Positions 7,966-13,971 of a stretch of DNA of 13,991 nt are shown piece by piece. Source of the stretch: Desulfotomaculum sp. Its GTDB lineage: Bacteria > Bacillota > Desulfotomaculia > Desulfotomaculales > Nap2-2B. The stretch is from NCBI GenBank assembly GCA_003485325.1, contig DMZI01000034.1:1-13991 (forward strand). The letters run 5' to 3'. The position numbers and the translations under genes are program-made. The notes below the pieces were generated by a model. That model ran no database searches, was not told where the DNA came from, and saw only the letters and a program-made list of their open reading frames with translations. Positions within the stretch are counted from its first letter, which is position 1. The number at the start of each line of letters is the position of its first letter.

Positions 7966-7994
7966 AGTATATTCTTTGCACTTCATCTTGAAAA
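7966..7994 (-). promoter_or_regulatory. Candidate promoter of the ger cluster
   Basis: On the minus strand TTTTCA (7994-7989) and TATACT (7971-7966) are separated by 17 bases, a plausible SigA-like pair. The -10 half is also close to the forespore SigG element (CATACTA-like, read TATACTC here), but I find no convincing SigG -35 at the right distance. The position, about 30 bases before the gerAA TTG, is right. Which sigma factor uses it is not settled by sequence. Confidence 0.4.
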
Positions 7995-8297
7995 ATACAT
8001 TTTACCCTGATCATGGTGGATGGGTGCACCGCGGGGACGAGGTTGTCGACACACAAACAGCAGCCTGGCCAAGGCGGTTGAATAGGGGCAATTGACCTCC
8101 CTAAGGCAAGTTAATTTTCAGGATGGATATGTTAAACGGGCGTGAACTTTCCGGTATGTATTTTAACAGTATAATAGTAAGGTCCACTTGTTCAAATTAT
8201 TTTGGTATGATCAAGAACCGGAAGACCTTGAATATTCTGCTTGAAAAAGGGGAAAGAGATTCTGTAATAAGGTAAAAAACGGCGGGGTGATCTGGAC
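7995..8297. other. Divergent intergenic region between gerAA and the SDH-like protease
   Basis: No convincing gene is seen. The right half is AT-rich and holds a perfect -10 hexamer TATAAT (8170-8175, plus strand) that could serve the protease gene. The hexamer 17 bases upstream (CTTTCC) is a poor -35, so the promoter is tentative. A minus-strand stretch near 8090 has a GGGAGG followed by an ATT/TTG and a short open frame of about 26 codons, which I do not call. Confidence 0.35.
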
Positions 8298-9131
8298 ATG
8301 AAATTCTCTTTTACTGATGTATTCTGGTTTTTATTTCTTCTGCTGGCATTGTTGCCGATGTGGAAACAGCGCGGCCTGGAGGGCATGCGGATCAGGCTGA
8401 TCAGGAATTTGGAGAAAAAGCGCGGCACGAGGCTGATCACAATTATCCACCGCCAGGAAGCAATTAGCTTTCTGGGGATTCCCATCTCGCGCTACATAAA
8501 TGTTGAAGATTCCGAGGCGGTTTTAAGGGCGATCCGCCTTACCCCCGATGATATGCCCATCGATCTTCTGCTGCACACACCGGGAGGCCTTGTACTGGCT
8601 GCAGAACAGATTGCCCGCTCGCTTCAAAAGCATAAGGCAAAGGTAACAGTATTTGTCCCTCATTACGCCATGAGCGGCGGCACCATGATCGCCCTGGCAG
8701 CCGATGAGATAGTAATGGACGAAAACGCCGTGTTAGGCCCAATCGATCCCCAGCTGGGCAATTACCCGGCAGTTTCAATTGTAGAGACGGTGCATAGCAA
8801 GGGAATAGACAGAGTTGACGACCAGACACTTATTCTGGCCGATATTGCTACAAAGGCAATCCGGCAGGTAGAGGACTTTATCTCTTCGCTCCTGGAAGAA
8901 AAGATGCCCGCGGAGGATTCGAGAAAAATTTCAAGGCTGCTTTCCGGCGGGTCCTGGACCCATGATTACCCCCTTACACTTGAAAAGTTAAGGGATTTCG
9001 GCCTGAAAGTACAGGTAGGTTTACCGGAAGAGATCTACGATCTCATGGACCTTTACCCGCAGCCTCCCCAGCGTCGGCCTTCGGTGCAGTATATACCCCT
9101 GCCATATGATAGAGAAAGGCAAAAAAGGTAA
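8298..9131 (+). CDS. Membrane-anchored SDH/SppA-like Clp-fold serine protease
   Basis: This 277-residue protein starts with a membrane anchor (about residues 5-22). It continues into a Clp/crotonase-fold domain of the SDH-type serine proteinase family (Pfam SDH_sah), related to signal-peptide peptidase SppA. Visible landmarks are DLLLHTPGGLVLAAEQIA (about 89-106), the nucleophile-elbow-like HYAMSGGTMIALAADEIVMD with Ser126 as probable nucleophile, and AVLGPIDPQLG just after, which resembles the oxyanion/partner region of the fold. The probable role is membrane-associated proteolysis or peptide clearance, and the substrate is unknown. The start ATG has GGGGTGAT about seven bases upstream. A small stress-type gene follows 48 bases downstream on the same strand, probably co-transcribed. 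I am confident of the fold family and less so of the physiological function. Confidence 0.88.
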   Translation: MKFSFTDVFWFLFLLLALLPMWKQRGLEGMRIRLIRNLEKKRGTRLITIIHRQEAISFLGIPISRYINVEDSEAVLRAIRLTPDDMPIDLLLHTPGGLVLAAEQIARSLQKHKAKVTVFVPHYAMSGGTMIALAADEIVMDENAVLGPIDPQLGNYPAVSIVETVHSKGIDRVDDQTLILADIATKAIRQVEDFISSLLEEKMPAEDSRKISRLLSGGSWTHDYPLTLEKLRDFGLKVQVGLPEEIYDLMDLYPQPPQRRPSVQYIPLPYDRERQKR

Positions 9132-9179
9132 TAATAAAAACTGGTTAAAAGGCAGATTAAAAATGGAGGTACTTTTAAA

Positions 9180-9569
9180 ATGCAACTGCCACCTGGAGAA
9201 AGATCGATTTTAGCCAGTTTTCCTTCAACAGAAGCAGCCCAAAAAGCCGCCGGAGCCCTGCGGGAGGCAGGTTATGATGAAATCCAGATCGACCGGATCT
9301 CACGTTACGGGACGAGTTTCAACGCGAAATACAACAACCCCGCCAACAACGCCGCATCGCAGACAGGACTGACGCTTTTTTCATCGGGAACAAGCGGCAT
9401 GGGGAATGCGGAAGAAGTATTGTTAGGAACGGACCCGTCAGTAAGCGGCTACGGCGACCACAACTACGGTTTGGCGGGAGGCCGGGCCTTTTTGCTGACG
9501 CTGGTAACCTCTTCCGACCTTATTGATCAGGCTGCGGAAATAATCAAACAGCACGGCGGGACGGTTTAA
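9180..9569 (+). CDS. Small YflT-like (general-stress 17M-type) protein
   Basis: This 129-residue soluble protein has GGAGG ten bases before its ATG. Residues 8-43 (RSILASFPSTEAAQKAAGAL, then REAGYDEIQIDRIS) have the beta-alpha-beta pattern of the heat/general-stress YflT-like domain, in which a peptide strand is followed by an Ala-rich helix and a second strand. The middle (about 45-98) is rich in Gly, Asn and Ser. The C-terminus (FLLTLVTSSDLIDQAAEIIKQHGG) repeats a strand-helix unit, so the fold may be ferredoxin-like with a long flexible insert. It lies in a likely two-gene operon with the SDH-like protease. Its TAA abuts the TGA of the convergent small ORF, with no bases between. The biochemical function is unknown and the family assignment rests on pattern only. 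Confidence 0.75.
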   Translation: MQLPPGERSILASFPSTEAAQKAAGALREAGYDEIQIDRISRYGTSFNAKYNNPANNAASQTGLTLFSSGTSGMGNAEEVLLGTDPSVSGYGDHNYGLAGGRAFLLTLVTSSDLIDQAAEIIKQHGGTV

Positions 9570-9713
9570 TCACTGGTCTTTGATATCTTTAAAAAGATCC
9601 CGGCGAGCCGTCAGATAAAGTTTAAAAAGCCTGTTTGGCCCGATAAACCAGGCCACGATCTTTGGCTTTACCTTTTTGCCTCTCCATTTGTCAAGATAAA
9701 TAACCGCGCCCAT
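9570..9713 (-). CDS. Small basic hypothetical protein, 47 residues
   Basis: I do not recognise this protein. The start at 9713 is chosen because GGAGGAG followed by TACTTTAAAA precedes this ATG. A longer frame opening at 9788 has only a poor site. The product MGAVIYLDKWRGKKVKPKIV continues with AWFIGPNRLFKLYLTARRDL and ends in a charged tail. It is strongly basic, with mixed hydrophobic and aromatic residues and no clear membrane helix. It is convergent with the stress-type gene. The strong ribosome binding site is the main reason to call it. Confidence 0.5.
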   Translation of the reverse strand: MGAVIYLDKWRGKKVKPKIVAWFIGPNRLFKLYLTARRDLFKDIKDQ

Positions 9714-9809
9714 TTTTAAAGTACTCCTCCGGTTGGCTTCCTGGTAAGATTCTGCCCAGTAAGAGTATATTTTAAAGAAAGTTAACATATTCTTTCAAAG
9801 TGTCTATCC

Positions 9810-9866
9810 AAAAAGGGGCTGTCCCGGACCGGACATATACCACACCGGGATTACCCCCTTTTTTTT
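9810..9866. terminator. Bidirectional intrinsic terminator
   Basis: The outer arms are AAAAAGGGG (9810-9818) and CCCC(C)TTTTT (9854-9863), and the inner arms are TCCCGG (9822-9827) and CCGGGA (9845-9850), separated by a symmetrical 3x3 internal loop. Eight T follow on the plus strand, and five T end the stem on the minus strand. It could end both the minus-strand mop transcript (stop at 9876) and plus-strand transcripts running out of the 8298-9569 operon. Confidence 0.75.
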
Positions 9867-9875
9867 GCATAATTA

Positions 9876-10097
9876 TTAATGTTTAACAACAACCACATTG
9901 ATAGCTTTTACCAAAGCATTTACACGGTCGCCTTTTTTAAAGCCCGCCTCTTCCAGACTATCTCTCGTCATCACGGACGTGAGCCGGATATTGTTATCCT
10001 GTCACCCGCCAACTCAGATGGTTACCTGGGCCATAACATTGTCCGATTTGACATCCTCAATCTCGCCATAAATGTTATTACGCACACCCGCTTCCAA
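9876..10097 (-). pseudogene. Mop/TOBE-domain molybdate-binding protein interrupted by two TGA codons
   Basis: From a TTG at 10097, preceded by a near-perfect GGAGGTGAT, one frame of 73 residues plus TAA has the layout of molybdopterin/molybdate-binding Mop (TOBE) proteins. It reads VRNNIYGEIEDVKSDNVMAQ, VTI-stop-VGG-stop-Q, then TSVMTRDSLEEAGFKKGDRV and NALVKAINVVVV. Codon 28 (10016-10014) and codon 32 (10004-10002) are both TGA, and the frame is otherwise intact from end to end. Other genes here use TGA as a normal stop, so this is most simply a recent pseudogene (for example CGA or GGA changed to TGA). In this family the protein binds oxyanions such as molybdate in the cytoplasm as a store or sensor. 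No modABC genes are in the window. A promoter and a terminator flank it. Confidence 0.75.
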
Positions 10098-10128
10098 AAA
10101 ATCACCTCCGCAAAAGAAGTTTTACAGA

Positions 10129-10157
10129 ATTATTTTTTCCAAAAAAAATATTTTCAA
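10129..10157 (-). promoter_or_regulatory. SigA-like promoter of the mop pseudogene
   Basis: On the minus strand TTGAAA (10157-10152) and AATAAT (10134-10129) each match five of six consensus positions and are spaced by 17 bases. The predicted start site falls about 25 bases before the TTG start of mop, with the strong ribosome binding site in between. Confidence 0.5.
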
Positions 10158-10412
10158 TACTTTGAGCGGTAACTCAGTTCGATATGTGTAAGGGGAAAGA
10201 AGCTGGTTAAACACTCTGTAAACAGCTATGCTTATTGAAGCGGAAAAAAATTGGCAGTTTCTTTTTCAGTAAATATTCAGCAATTACTAAATCATTGTTC
10301 AGGTTTTTTTTAGGGGAGATTCAGTTTAAGAGTATATACTAAACAACGCCGGGCGGCAGATTACCAATCCTGGAGTTTATCACCGGTGACGGCTTCGAGA
10401 AGGGAAAAGGCA
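10158..10412. other. AT-rich intergenic region before the glycosyltransferase
   Basis: No gene is recognised. It presumably contains the promoter of the plus-strand glycosyltransferase gene. TATACT (10335-10340) could be a -10 element, but no -35 stands at 16-18 bases upstream, so I do not call a promoter. GGAG at 10370s and AGGGA at 10402-10406 serve the two possible starts of the next gene. Confidence 0.3.
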
Positions 10413-11972
10413 ATGCCGTTTATTAAGAAACACTTCCTCAAAATCATCCTGCTGCTGGTTTTGCTGTCAGCCGGTACTTTATGCGTTTATACAACCTGGG
10501 AATACGGCCGAAATTCCGCTTCAACACAGACTAAAATCGAATCCCGTCATTTCACGGATAATGAAAGAAGACATGTCTTTAAAGCCCCTGATCAGGCGCC
10601 GCGAGGGCAAATTTCTGACACCAACCGGCGCCAGCGTATGCCTGCCGGCCAGGGCATGGGGCAGGGAAACAGCAGAGCAGGTTCCGGCGCTGATTATCCC
10701 GTTCTTGTTTCTTCATTGGCTTTTTTTGCTTTATTCGCCGCCGCTTACTACCATTTTGTTTATAGGAATACAAAAATCGATCCCCGCCAGACAGGGTTAA
10801 TAATGCTGACCCTGCTCCTGTCAGGGCTGTTTTTACGGGTCTTCTTCTCCATAACGACGCAGGGGCACCCCTTTGATATTAATCTTTTTAAAAACTGGGC
10901 GGCCAGCGCGGCGAATAACCTTTTTAACTTTTATTCCGGTCCCGCAGCAAGCGATTACCCGCCATTATATATCTATATTCTGTTCTTAATCGGGAAGATT
11001 TCCAGCATCCCGGCGGTAAGCCCGTTTTTAACATCGCTTATCAAGCTGCCGTCAATTTTGGCGGATATCGCCACCTCCCTGGTGATTTACCGCCTGGCAA
11101 AAAAATATCTTACCCTGGAAATGAGCGTCCTTGCGTCGGCATTTTATATATTTAACCCGGCGGTAATCATCAATTCCGCCATCTGGGGCCAGGTGGACTC
11201 CTTCTTTGCCTTGCTGGTTGTTTCAGCGGTAACTTTGCTTTCGGAAAAAAAGTCAAGCTGCGCTTCTTCTCTATTTACCGCTGCTGTATTGATGAAACCA
11301 CAGGGAATAATTTTTCTGCCCGTCCTGTTCTTCGAGTTGATCAGGAGGAAAAATCTCAAGAATTTCCTCAAGGCTGGAGTTTCCGCTCTTATAACGGCTG
11401 TGGTTATCGTACTCCCGTTTTCACTGCAACAGGACGCGTTATGGATTTTCAGGCTTTTTTCCAAAACCATAGCAGAGTATCCCTACGCCTCGGTCAATGC
11501 CTTCAACTTTTTCAGTCTGATCGGCAAAAACTATGTGCCTGACACTGTCAACTGGTTGGGCTTGAGCTTACACCACTGGGGTATGATCTTTATTGCCGCC
11601 GTCACCGCGTTTGCCTGGTTTATTTACATAAAAGGGAGCAGCCGGGCGTTTGCCTCCGCCGCGGCTTTGCTTCTGATAGCCGGTGTATTCACTTTTTCCA
11701 CCAGCATGCACGAAAGATATCTATTCCCGGCCGCCGCTCTGGCTATACTGTCCTTCATCTACCTGGGGGATAAAAGACTGCTTCTGTTATCGGCGGGTTT
11801 CAGCTTAACAACTTACATCAACACCCACGTTGTTCTCTTTGCAACCCTTAAGGGGGTCAATGCCGCGCAGTACAGTCCGCTTATGGTATGTACTTCACTC
11901 CTGAATATATTTTTGTTTATTTACCTGGCCAAAGTTTTAGCCATCCATGCAGGGAAACGGAACACTTCTTAA
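10413..11972 (+). CDS. Polytopic GT-C type membrane glycosyltransferase
   Basis: This 519-residue integral membrane protein probably transfers a sugar from a polyprenyl-phosphate donor on the outer face of the cytoplasmic membrane. A basic N-terminus (MPFIKKHFLK) leads into TM1. An unusual extracytoplasmic loop, rich in Arg, Gly and Gln, covers about residues 35-95, and at least ten further hydrophobic segments follow. The first large loop after TM3 carries GHPFDINLFKNWA, with the acidic residue expected at the GT-C active site, and then SDYPPLYIYILFLIG, a pattern common in mannosyltransferase-like GT-C proteins. AIWGQVDSFF and MKPQGIIF further on are also typical. An in-frame GTG at 10386 would add nine residues. 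I prefer ATG 10413 because AGGGA lies seven bases upstream. Donor and acceptor cannot be deduced. No glycan-synthesis genes accompany it. Confidence 0.82.
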   Translation: MPFIKKHFLKIILLLVLLSAGTLCVYTTWEYGRNSASTQTKIESRHFTDNERRHVFKAPDQAPRGQISDTNRRQRMPAGQGMGQGNSRAGSGADYPVLVSSLAFFALFAAAYYHFVYRNTKIDPRQTGLIMLTLLLSGLFLRVFFSITTQGHPFDINLFKNWAASAANNLFNFYSGPAASDYPPLYIYILFLIGKISSIPAVSPFLTSLIKLPSILADIATSLVIYRLAKKYLTLEMSVLASAFYIFNPAVIINSAIWGQVDSFFALLVVSAVTLLSEKKSSCASSLFTAAVLMKPQGIIFLPVLFFELIRRKNLKNFLKAGVSALITAVVIVLPFSLQQDALWIFRLFSKTIAEYPYASVNAFNFFSLIGKNYVPDTVNWLGLSLHHWGMIFIAAVTAFAWFIYIKGSSRAFASAAALLLIAGVFTFSTSMHERYLFPAAALAILSFIYLGDKRLLLLSAGFSLTTYINTHVVLFATLKGVNAAQYSPLMVCTSLLNIFLFIYLAKVLAIHAGKRNTS

Positions 11973-12011
11973 TCTCCGATAATCGCTTAACTCCCCCCTG
12001 CAACAACAAAG

Positions 12012-12037
12012 AACCCTCGTCCAATCGGACAAGGGTT
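12012..12037. terminator. Hairpin downstream of the glycosyltransferase gene
   Basis: AACCCT-c-GTCC, loop AATC, GGAC-a-AGGGTT: ten pairs with one mismatch, starting 39 bases after the glycosyltransferase stop. On the plus strand only TTTC follows. On the minus strand the stem is followed by TTCTTTGTTGTTG, which is a better U-rich tail. It is probably a weak bidirectional terminator. Confidence 0.5.
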
Positions 12038-12091
12038 TCATACTATGCCTGTTATATCCATTTAAGCGTAGAGAAGAGGAGGTTTTCCTAC

Positions 12092-12163
12092 ATGTCACTA
12101 AGAATGTTTCACAGAAGACCTTCTTTCACTTTTATTTTTATTTACCAGGCGCGCCATAGTTAA
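12092..12163 (+). CDS. Possible 23-residue peptide
   Basis: I do not recognise this. MSLRMFHRRPSFTFIFIYQA-RHS is preceded by GAGGAGG nine bases before the ATG. The AGGA of that site can pair with TCCT just after it, which might hide it. No promoter or homologue is evident. It is listed only because of the strong ribosome binding site and may be meaningless. Confidence 0.25.
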   Translation: MSLRMFHRRPSFTFIFIYQARHS

Positions 12164-12190
12164 ACATTACCACATAAGATTCTAAACTAC

Positions 12191-12230
12191 CTTAACGAAT
12201 GCTTAAAGAATACTTAAAGAACGCTTAAAC
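12191..12230. promoter_or_regulatory. Four 11-bp-phased CTTAA repeats (PhoP-box-like array)
   Basis: CTTAA begins at 12191, 12202, 12213 and 12224, exactly 11 bases apart. The unit is CTTAAAGAAYR (first copy CTTAACGAATG, last copy CTTAAACACAA). An 11-bp period places each copy on one face of the helix. Direct TTAACA-like hexamers at 11-bp steps are the known form of the PhoP box in Gram-positive phosphate regulons, and the copies here read TTAACG, TTAAAG, TTAAAG, TTAAAC. No phosphate gene lies next to it. The assignment to PhoP is inference; the phased repeat is plain. Confidence 0.5.
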
Positions 12231-12241
12231 ACAATCCATGA

Positions 12242-12281
12242 GAATACAAGGGAGAATACAAGGGAACGGTTCTTGTGTATT
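12242..12281. repeat. Tandem GAATACAAGGGA units with inverted partner
   Basis: GAATACAAGGGA occurs twice in direct tandem (12242-12253, 12254-12265). CTTGTGTATT (12272-12281) is a near reverse complement, allowing the stem ACAAG/CTTGT around GGAACGGTT. The 12-mer TTCTTGTGTATT recurs at 32-43, at the other end of the window and near the 78-116 palindrome, suggesting a dispersed repeat family in this genome. Confidence 0.5.
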
Positions 12282-12412
12282 GACCTAGAGTCATGTATGC
12301 CCGCCTGCAGGCCATCCTTAATGGGATGCTGGATCGGTTAGGAGTTAGGGTTGATTTATTGTTGGTTTGAGTTGAGTTTGATAGCAAAACGCCTTTTTAA
12401 GAAAAAAGAGCT

Positions 12413-12439
12413 AAAAATCTCTAAAAGAAACATTAGAGA
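12413..12439 (-). terminator. Intrinsic terminator of spoVR
   Basis: On the minus strand TCTCTAA (12439-12433) pairs with TTAGAGA (12424-12418) around an eight-base loop and is followed by TTTTTAG. The stem is AT-rich and overlaps the TAA stop codon of spoVR, so its strength is doubtful, but position and U-run fit. Confidence 0.5.
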
Positions 12440-13821
12440 AATTTTTTGCTTATCTTCTCACCGTTGAAAGAGAAAACAACATTTTTGCTATCAATTACAG
12501 TCTCCAGGTGTACTTTTCTCCCCCATATCTGGTATACGTAGGGAAGGGTCTTTTCCAGGCAGAAAACGTCCAACTCAACCCCTTCGTAGATATGCTTCAG
12601 ATACAGGTCTCCCTGCTTTCCGTAATCGCCGTCATCCACCACAAGGTAGGGGAAACCGCAGTTGGTCAGGCTGCTGACAATCACGTCCCGGACTACCCTC
12701 CAGTCCTTTTCCACTACTTTCCATTCAGTGCCCTGCTTTTTATACAGGTAAAGATCCATCTCCTCGATGAGATCTCTGCTCAGGTAGTTTCTTAAAAAGG
12801 AAATGTCGTTTTCGGATTCCCTTACCTCAAAGATCTTTTTTCTTCCCTTGCCTTCAACTCTTTTGTACTTTTCCTTTTCTTCCTTACTGGGTTGGTCCCA
12901 GCTTTTTTCTATAGCCTCGTATATCTTGAGGCCTATTAGATAGGGGTTTAGGTGAAAACGGGAAGCCTGAACAACCCCCGTATGCATTTTGGCAAACTCT
13001 AAAGCCTCGTCCTCAACCAAGTCCAGTTCGCGCATTATCTTCAGGTGCCAGTAGGTTGCCCAGCCCTCGTTCATGACTTTGGTTTCCATCTGCGGCCAGA
13101 AATAGAGCATTTCCTGCCTGATTACTGAAATTATGTCCCGCTGCCAGTCTTTAAGGTCGCGGGAATGCTCCATCAAAAAGAGCAGCAGGTCCTTTTGAGG
13201 GCTTTCGGGGAATTTCAATGTATCTTCGCTTTTACTTTCCCGGTTGGGCCGATCAAGTTCCCAGAGGTCATCATAGGGCGTATCTCCGGGTTCCTTTTTC
13301 CTGTTCTTTTTGGGGTTAAGGAAGTAGCGAGAATCGACATGCTCCTCAATAGAAATAACCGCGTCCAGGAATGATTCAACCTTGTCTTTGCCGTATTGCA
13401 TTTCGTAGCCCCTGAACCGTTCCGCCGCTCCCGCCATGGATTCGACCATATCTCGGGTGGTGCGTTGGAAATGAACGTTATTCTTAAAGAAATCACAGTG
13501 GGCGAGCACATGTGCTATGACCAGCTTGTTTTGAACAAGCGAATTACCTTCCAGCAGGAAAGCGTAACAAGGGTTGGAATTGATCACGAGCTCGTAGATA
13601 CGGCTCAGGTTGTAATCGTACTGGGTTTTCATCTTGTGGTAGGCCTTGCCGAACGTCCAGTGTGAATAACGGGTGGGCATGCCGTATGCCCCAAAAGTAT
13701 AAAGTATGTCAGCCGGGCATATTTCAAAAAAAATATCGTAGAAGTCAAGCCCGAATTCTCTCGCTATGGCAGTTATCTTTTCAACGGCTTTTTCCAGCAG
13801 GCGCAGTTCGTCATTTGCCAT
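12433..13821 (-). CDS. spoVR: SpoVR family protein
   Basis: This is a 462-residue homologue of Bacillus SpoVR, known there to be needed for normal spore cortex formation, with a wider family (for example E. coli YcgB) of undefined biochemistry. The N-terminal family core is complete: YTFGAYGMPTRYSHWTFGK (about 41-59), YELVINSNPCYAFLLEGN (about 76-93) and HVLAHCDFFKNN (about 104-115), then NEGWATYWH (251-259). Several conserved His, Glu and Asp residues suggest a metal site, which is my inference. The ATG at 13821 is chosen because GGAGA lies six bases upstream. A start 12 codons earlier (13857) has no such site. spoVR often travels with prkA and yhbH/DUF444 genes in spore formers. If present these would lie beyond the right edge. 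The product looks intact. Confidence 0.95.
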   Translation of the reverse strand: MANDELRLLEKAVEKITAIAREFGLDFYDIFFEICPADILYTFGAYGMPTRYSHWTFGKAYHKMKTQYDYNLSRIYELVINSNPCYAFLLEGNSLVQNKLVIAHVLAHCDFFKNNVHFQRTTRDMVESMAGAAERFRGYEMQYGKDKVESFLDAVISIEEHVDSRYFLNPKKNRKKEPGDTPYDDLWELDRPNRESKSEDTLKFPESPQKDLLLFLMEHSRDLKDWQRDIISVIRQEMLYFWPQMETKVMNEGWATYWHLKIMRELDLVEDEALEFAKMHTGVVQASRFHLNPYLIGLKIYEAIEKSWDQPSKEEKEKYKRVEGKGRKKIFEVRESENDISFLRNYLSRDLIEEMDLYLYKKQGTEWKVVEKDWRVVRDVIVSSLTNCGFPYLVVDDGDYGKQGDLYLKHIYEGVELDVFCLEKTLPYVYQIWGRKVHLETVIDSKNVVFSFNGEKISKKFL

Positions 13822-13868
13822 AAAAATTCTCCATTCCGCCGCCGTCGCTGGCGGCACAAATAGTAATG

Positions 13869-13892
13869 AAAAATGGTGGCGACTTTCACCAT
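13869..13892 (-). terminator. Hairpin with U-run upstream of spoVR
   Basis: On the minus strand ATGGTG (13892-13887) and CACCAT (13878-13873) form a perfect six-base stem around an eight-base loop followed by TTTT. It could end a transcript from a gene beyond the right edge, or act as an attenuator in the spoVR leader, about 50 bases before its ATG. Confidence 0.4.
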
Positions 13893-13904
13893 GATGGGAA
13901 ATAC

Positions 13905-13971
13905 TTAAGCTGAGGAGAAGATATACTACAAAGCACGGTAGGAGGGGTCGGAGATTGCTCTTTCAGCTTAA
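13905..13971. repeat. Nine-base inverted repeat upstream of spoVR
   Basis: TTAAGCTGA (13905-13913) and TCAGCTTAA (13963-13971) are perfect reverse complements 49 bases apart. They could pair in an RNA leader and enclose the 13914-13962 segment, or mark a protein-binding pair. No gene is seen in the remaining bases to the window edge. Confidence 0.4.

Larger units (their letters stand above)
11973..12432. other. Gene-poor, repeat-rich region between glycosyltransferase and spoVR
   Basis: This 460-base gap has no clear gene. In order it holds a terminator-like hairpin (12012-12037), a 23-codon ORF with a good ribosome binding site (12092-12163), four 11-bp-phased CTTAA repeats (12191-12230), tandem GAATACAAGGGA units with a partial inverted copy (12242-12281), and small palindromes (GCCTGCAGGC near 12305; CATCC/GGATG near 12313-12328). 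A 25-codon frame at about 12294 (MYARLQAILNGMLDRLG) lacks a ribosome binding site. The overall look is of a decayed or inserted segment carrying orphan regulatory sequence. Confidence 0.5.

Noticed and set aside
8018..8098. Short minus-strand frame of about 26 codons with GGGAGG upstream
   Set aside because: The start would be a TTG at poor spacing, the product has no recognisable character, and the frame ends quickly within the promoter region of gerAA.
10002..10016. The two TGA codons in the mop gene as selenocysteine codons
   Set aside because: Mop proteins are not known as selenoproteins, two selenocysteines four residues apart would be odd, and I see no clear SECIS-like stem-loop immediately after them.
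9879..10172. 97-codon plus-strand frame
   Set aside because: It lies antisense to the Mop-like pseudogene, whose protein pattern, promoter and ribosome binding site are on the minus strand.
11888..12163. 91-codon plus-strand frame overlapping the glycosyltransferase end
   Set aside because: It starts inside the glycosyltransferase gene in another frame and runs through the terminator hairpin without domain features.
12294..12371. 25-codon plus-strand frame (MYARLQAILNGMLDRLG...), possible transposase scrap
   Set aside because: It has no ribosome binding site and is too short to tie to any transposase family; left as part of the repeat-rich gap.
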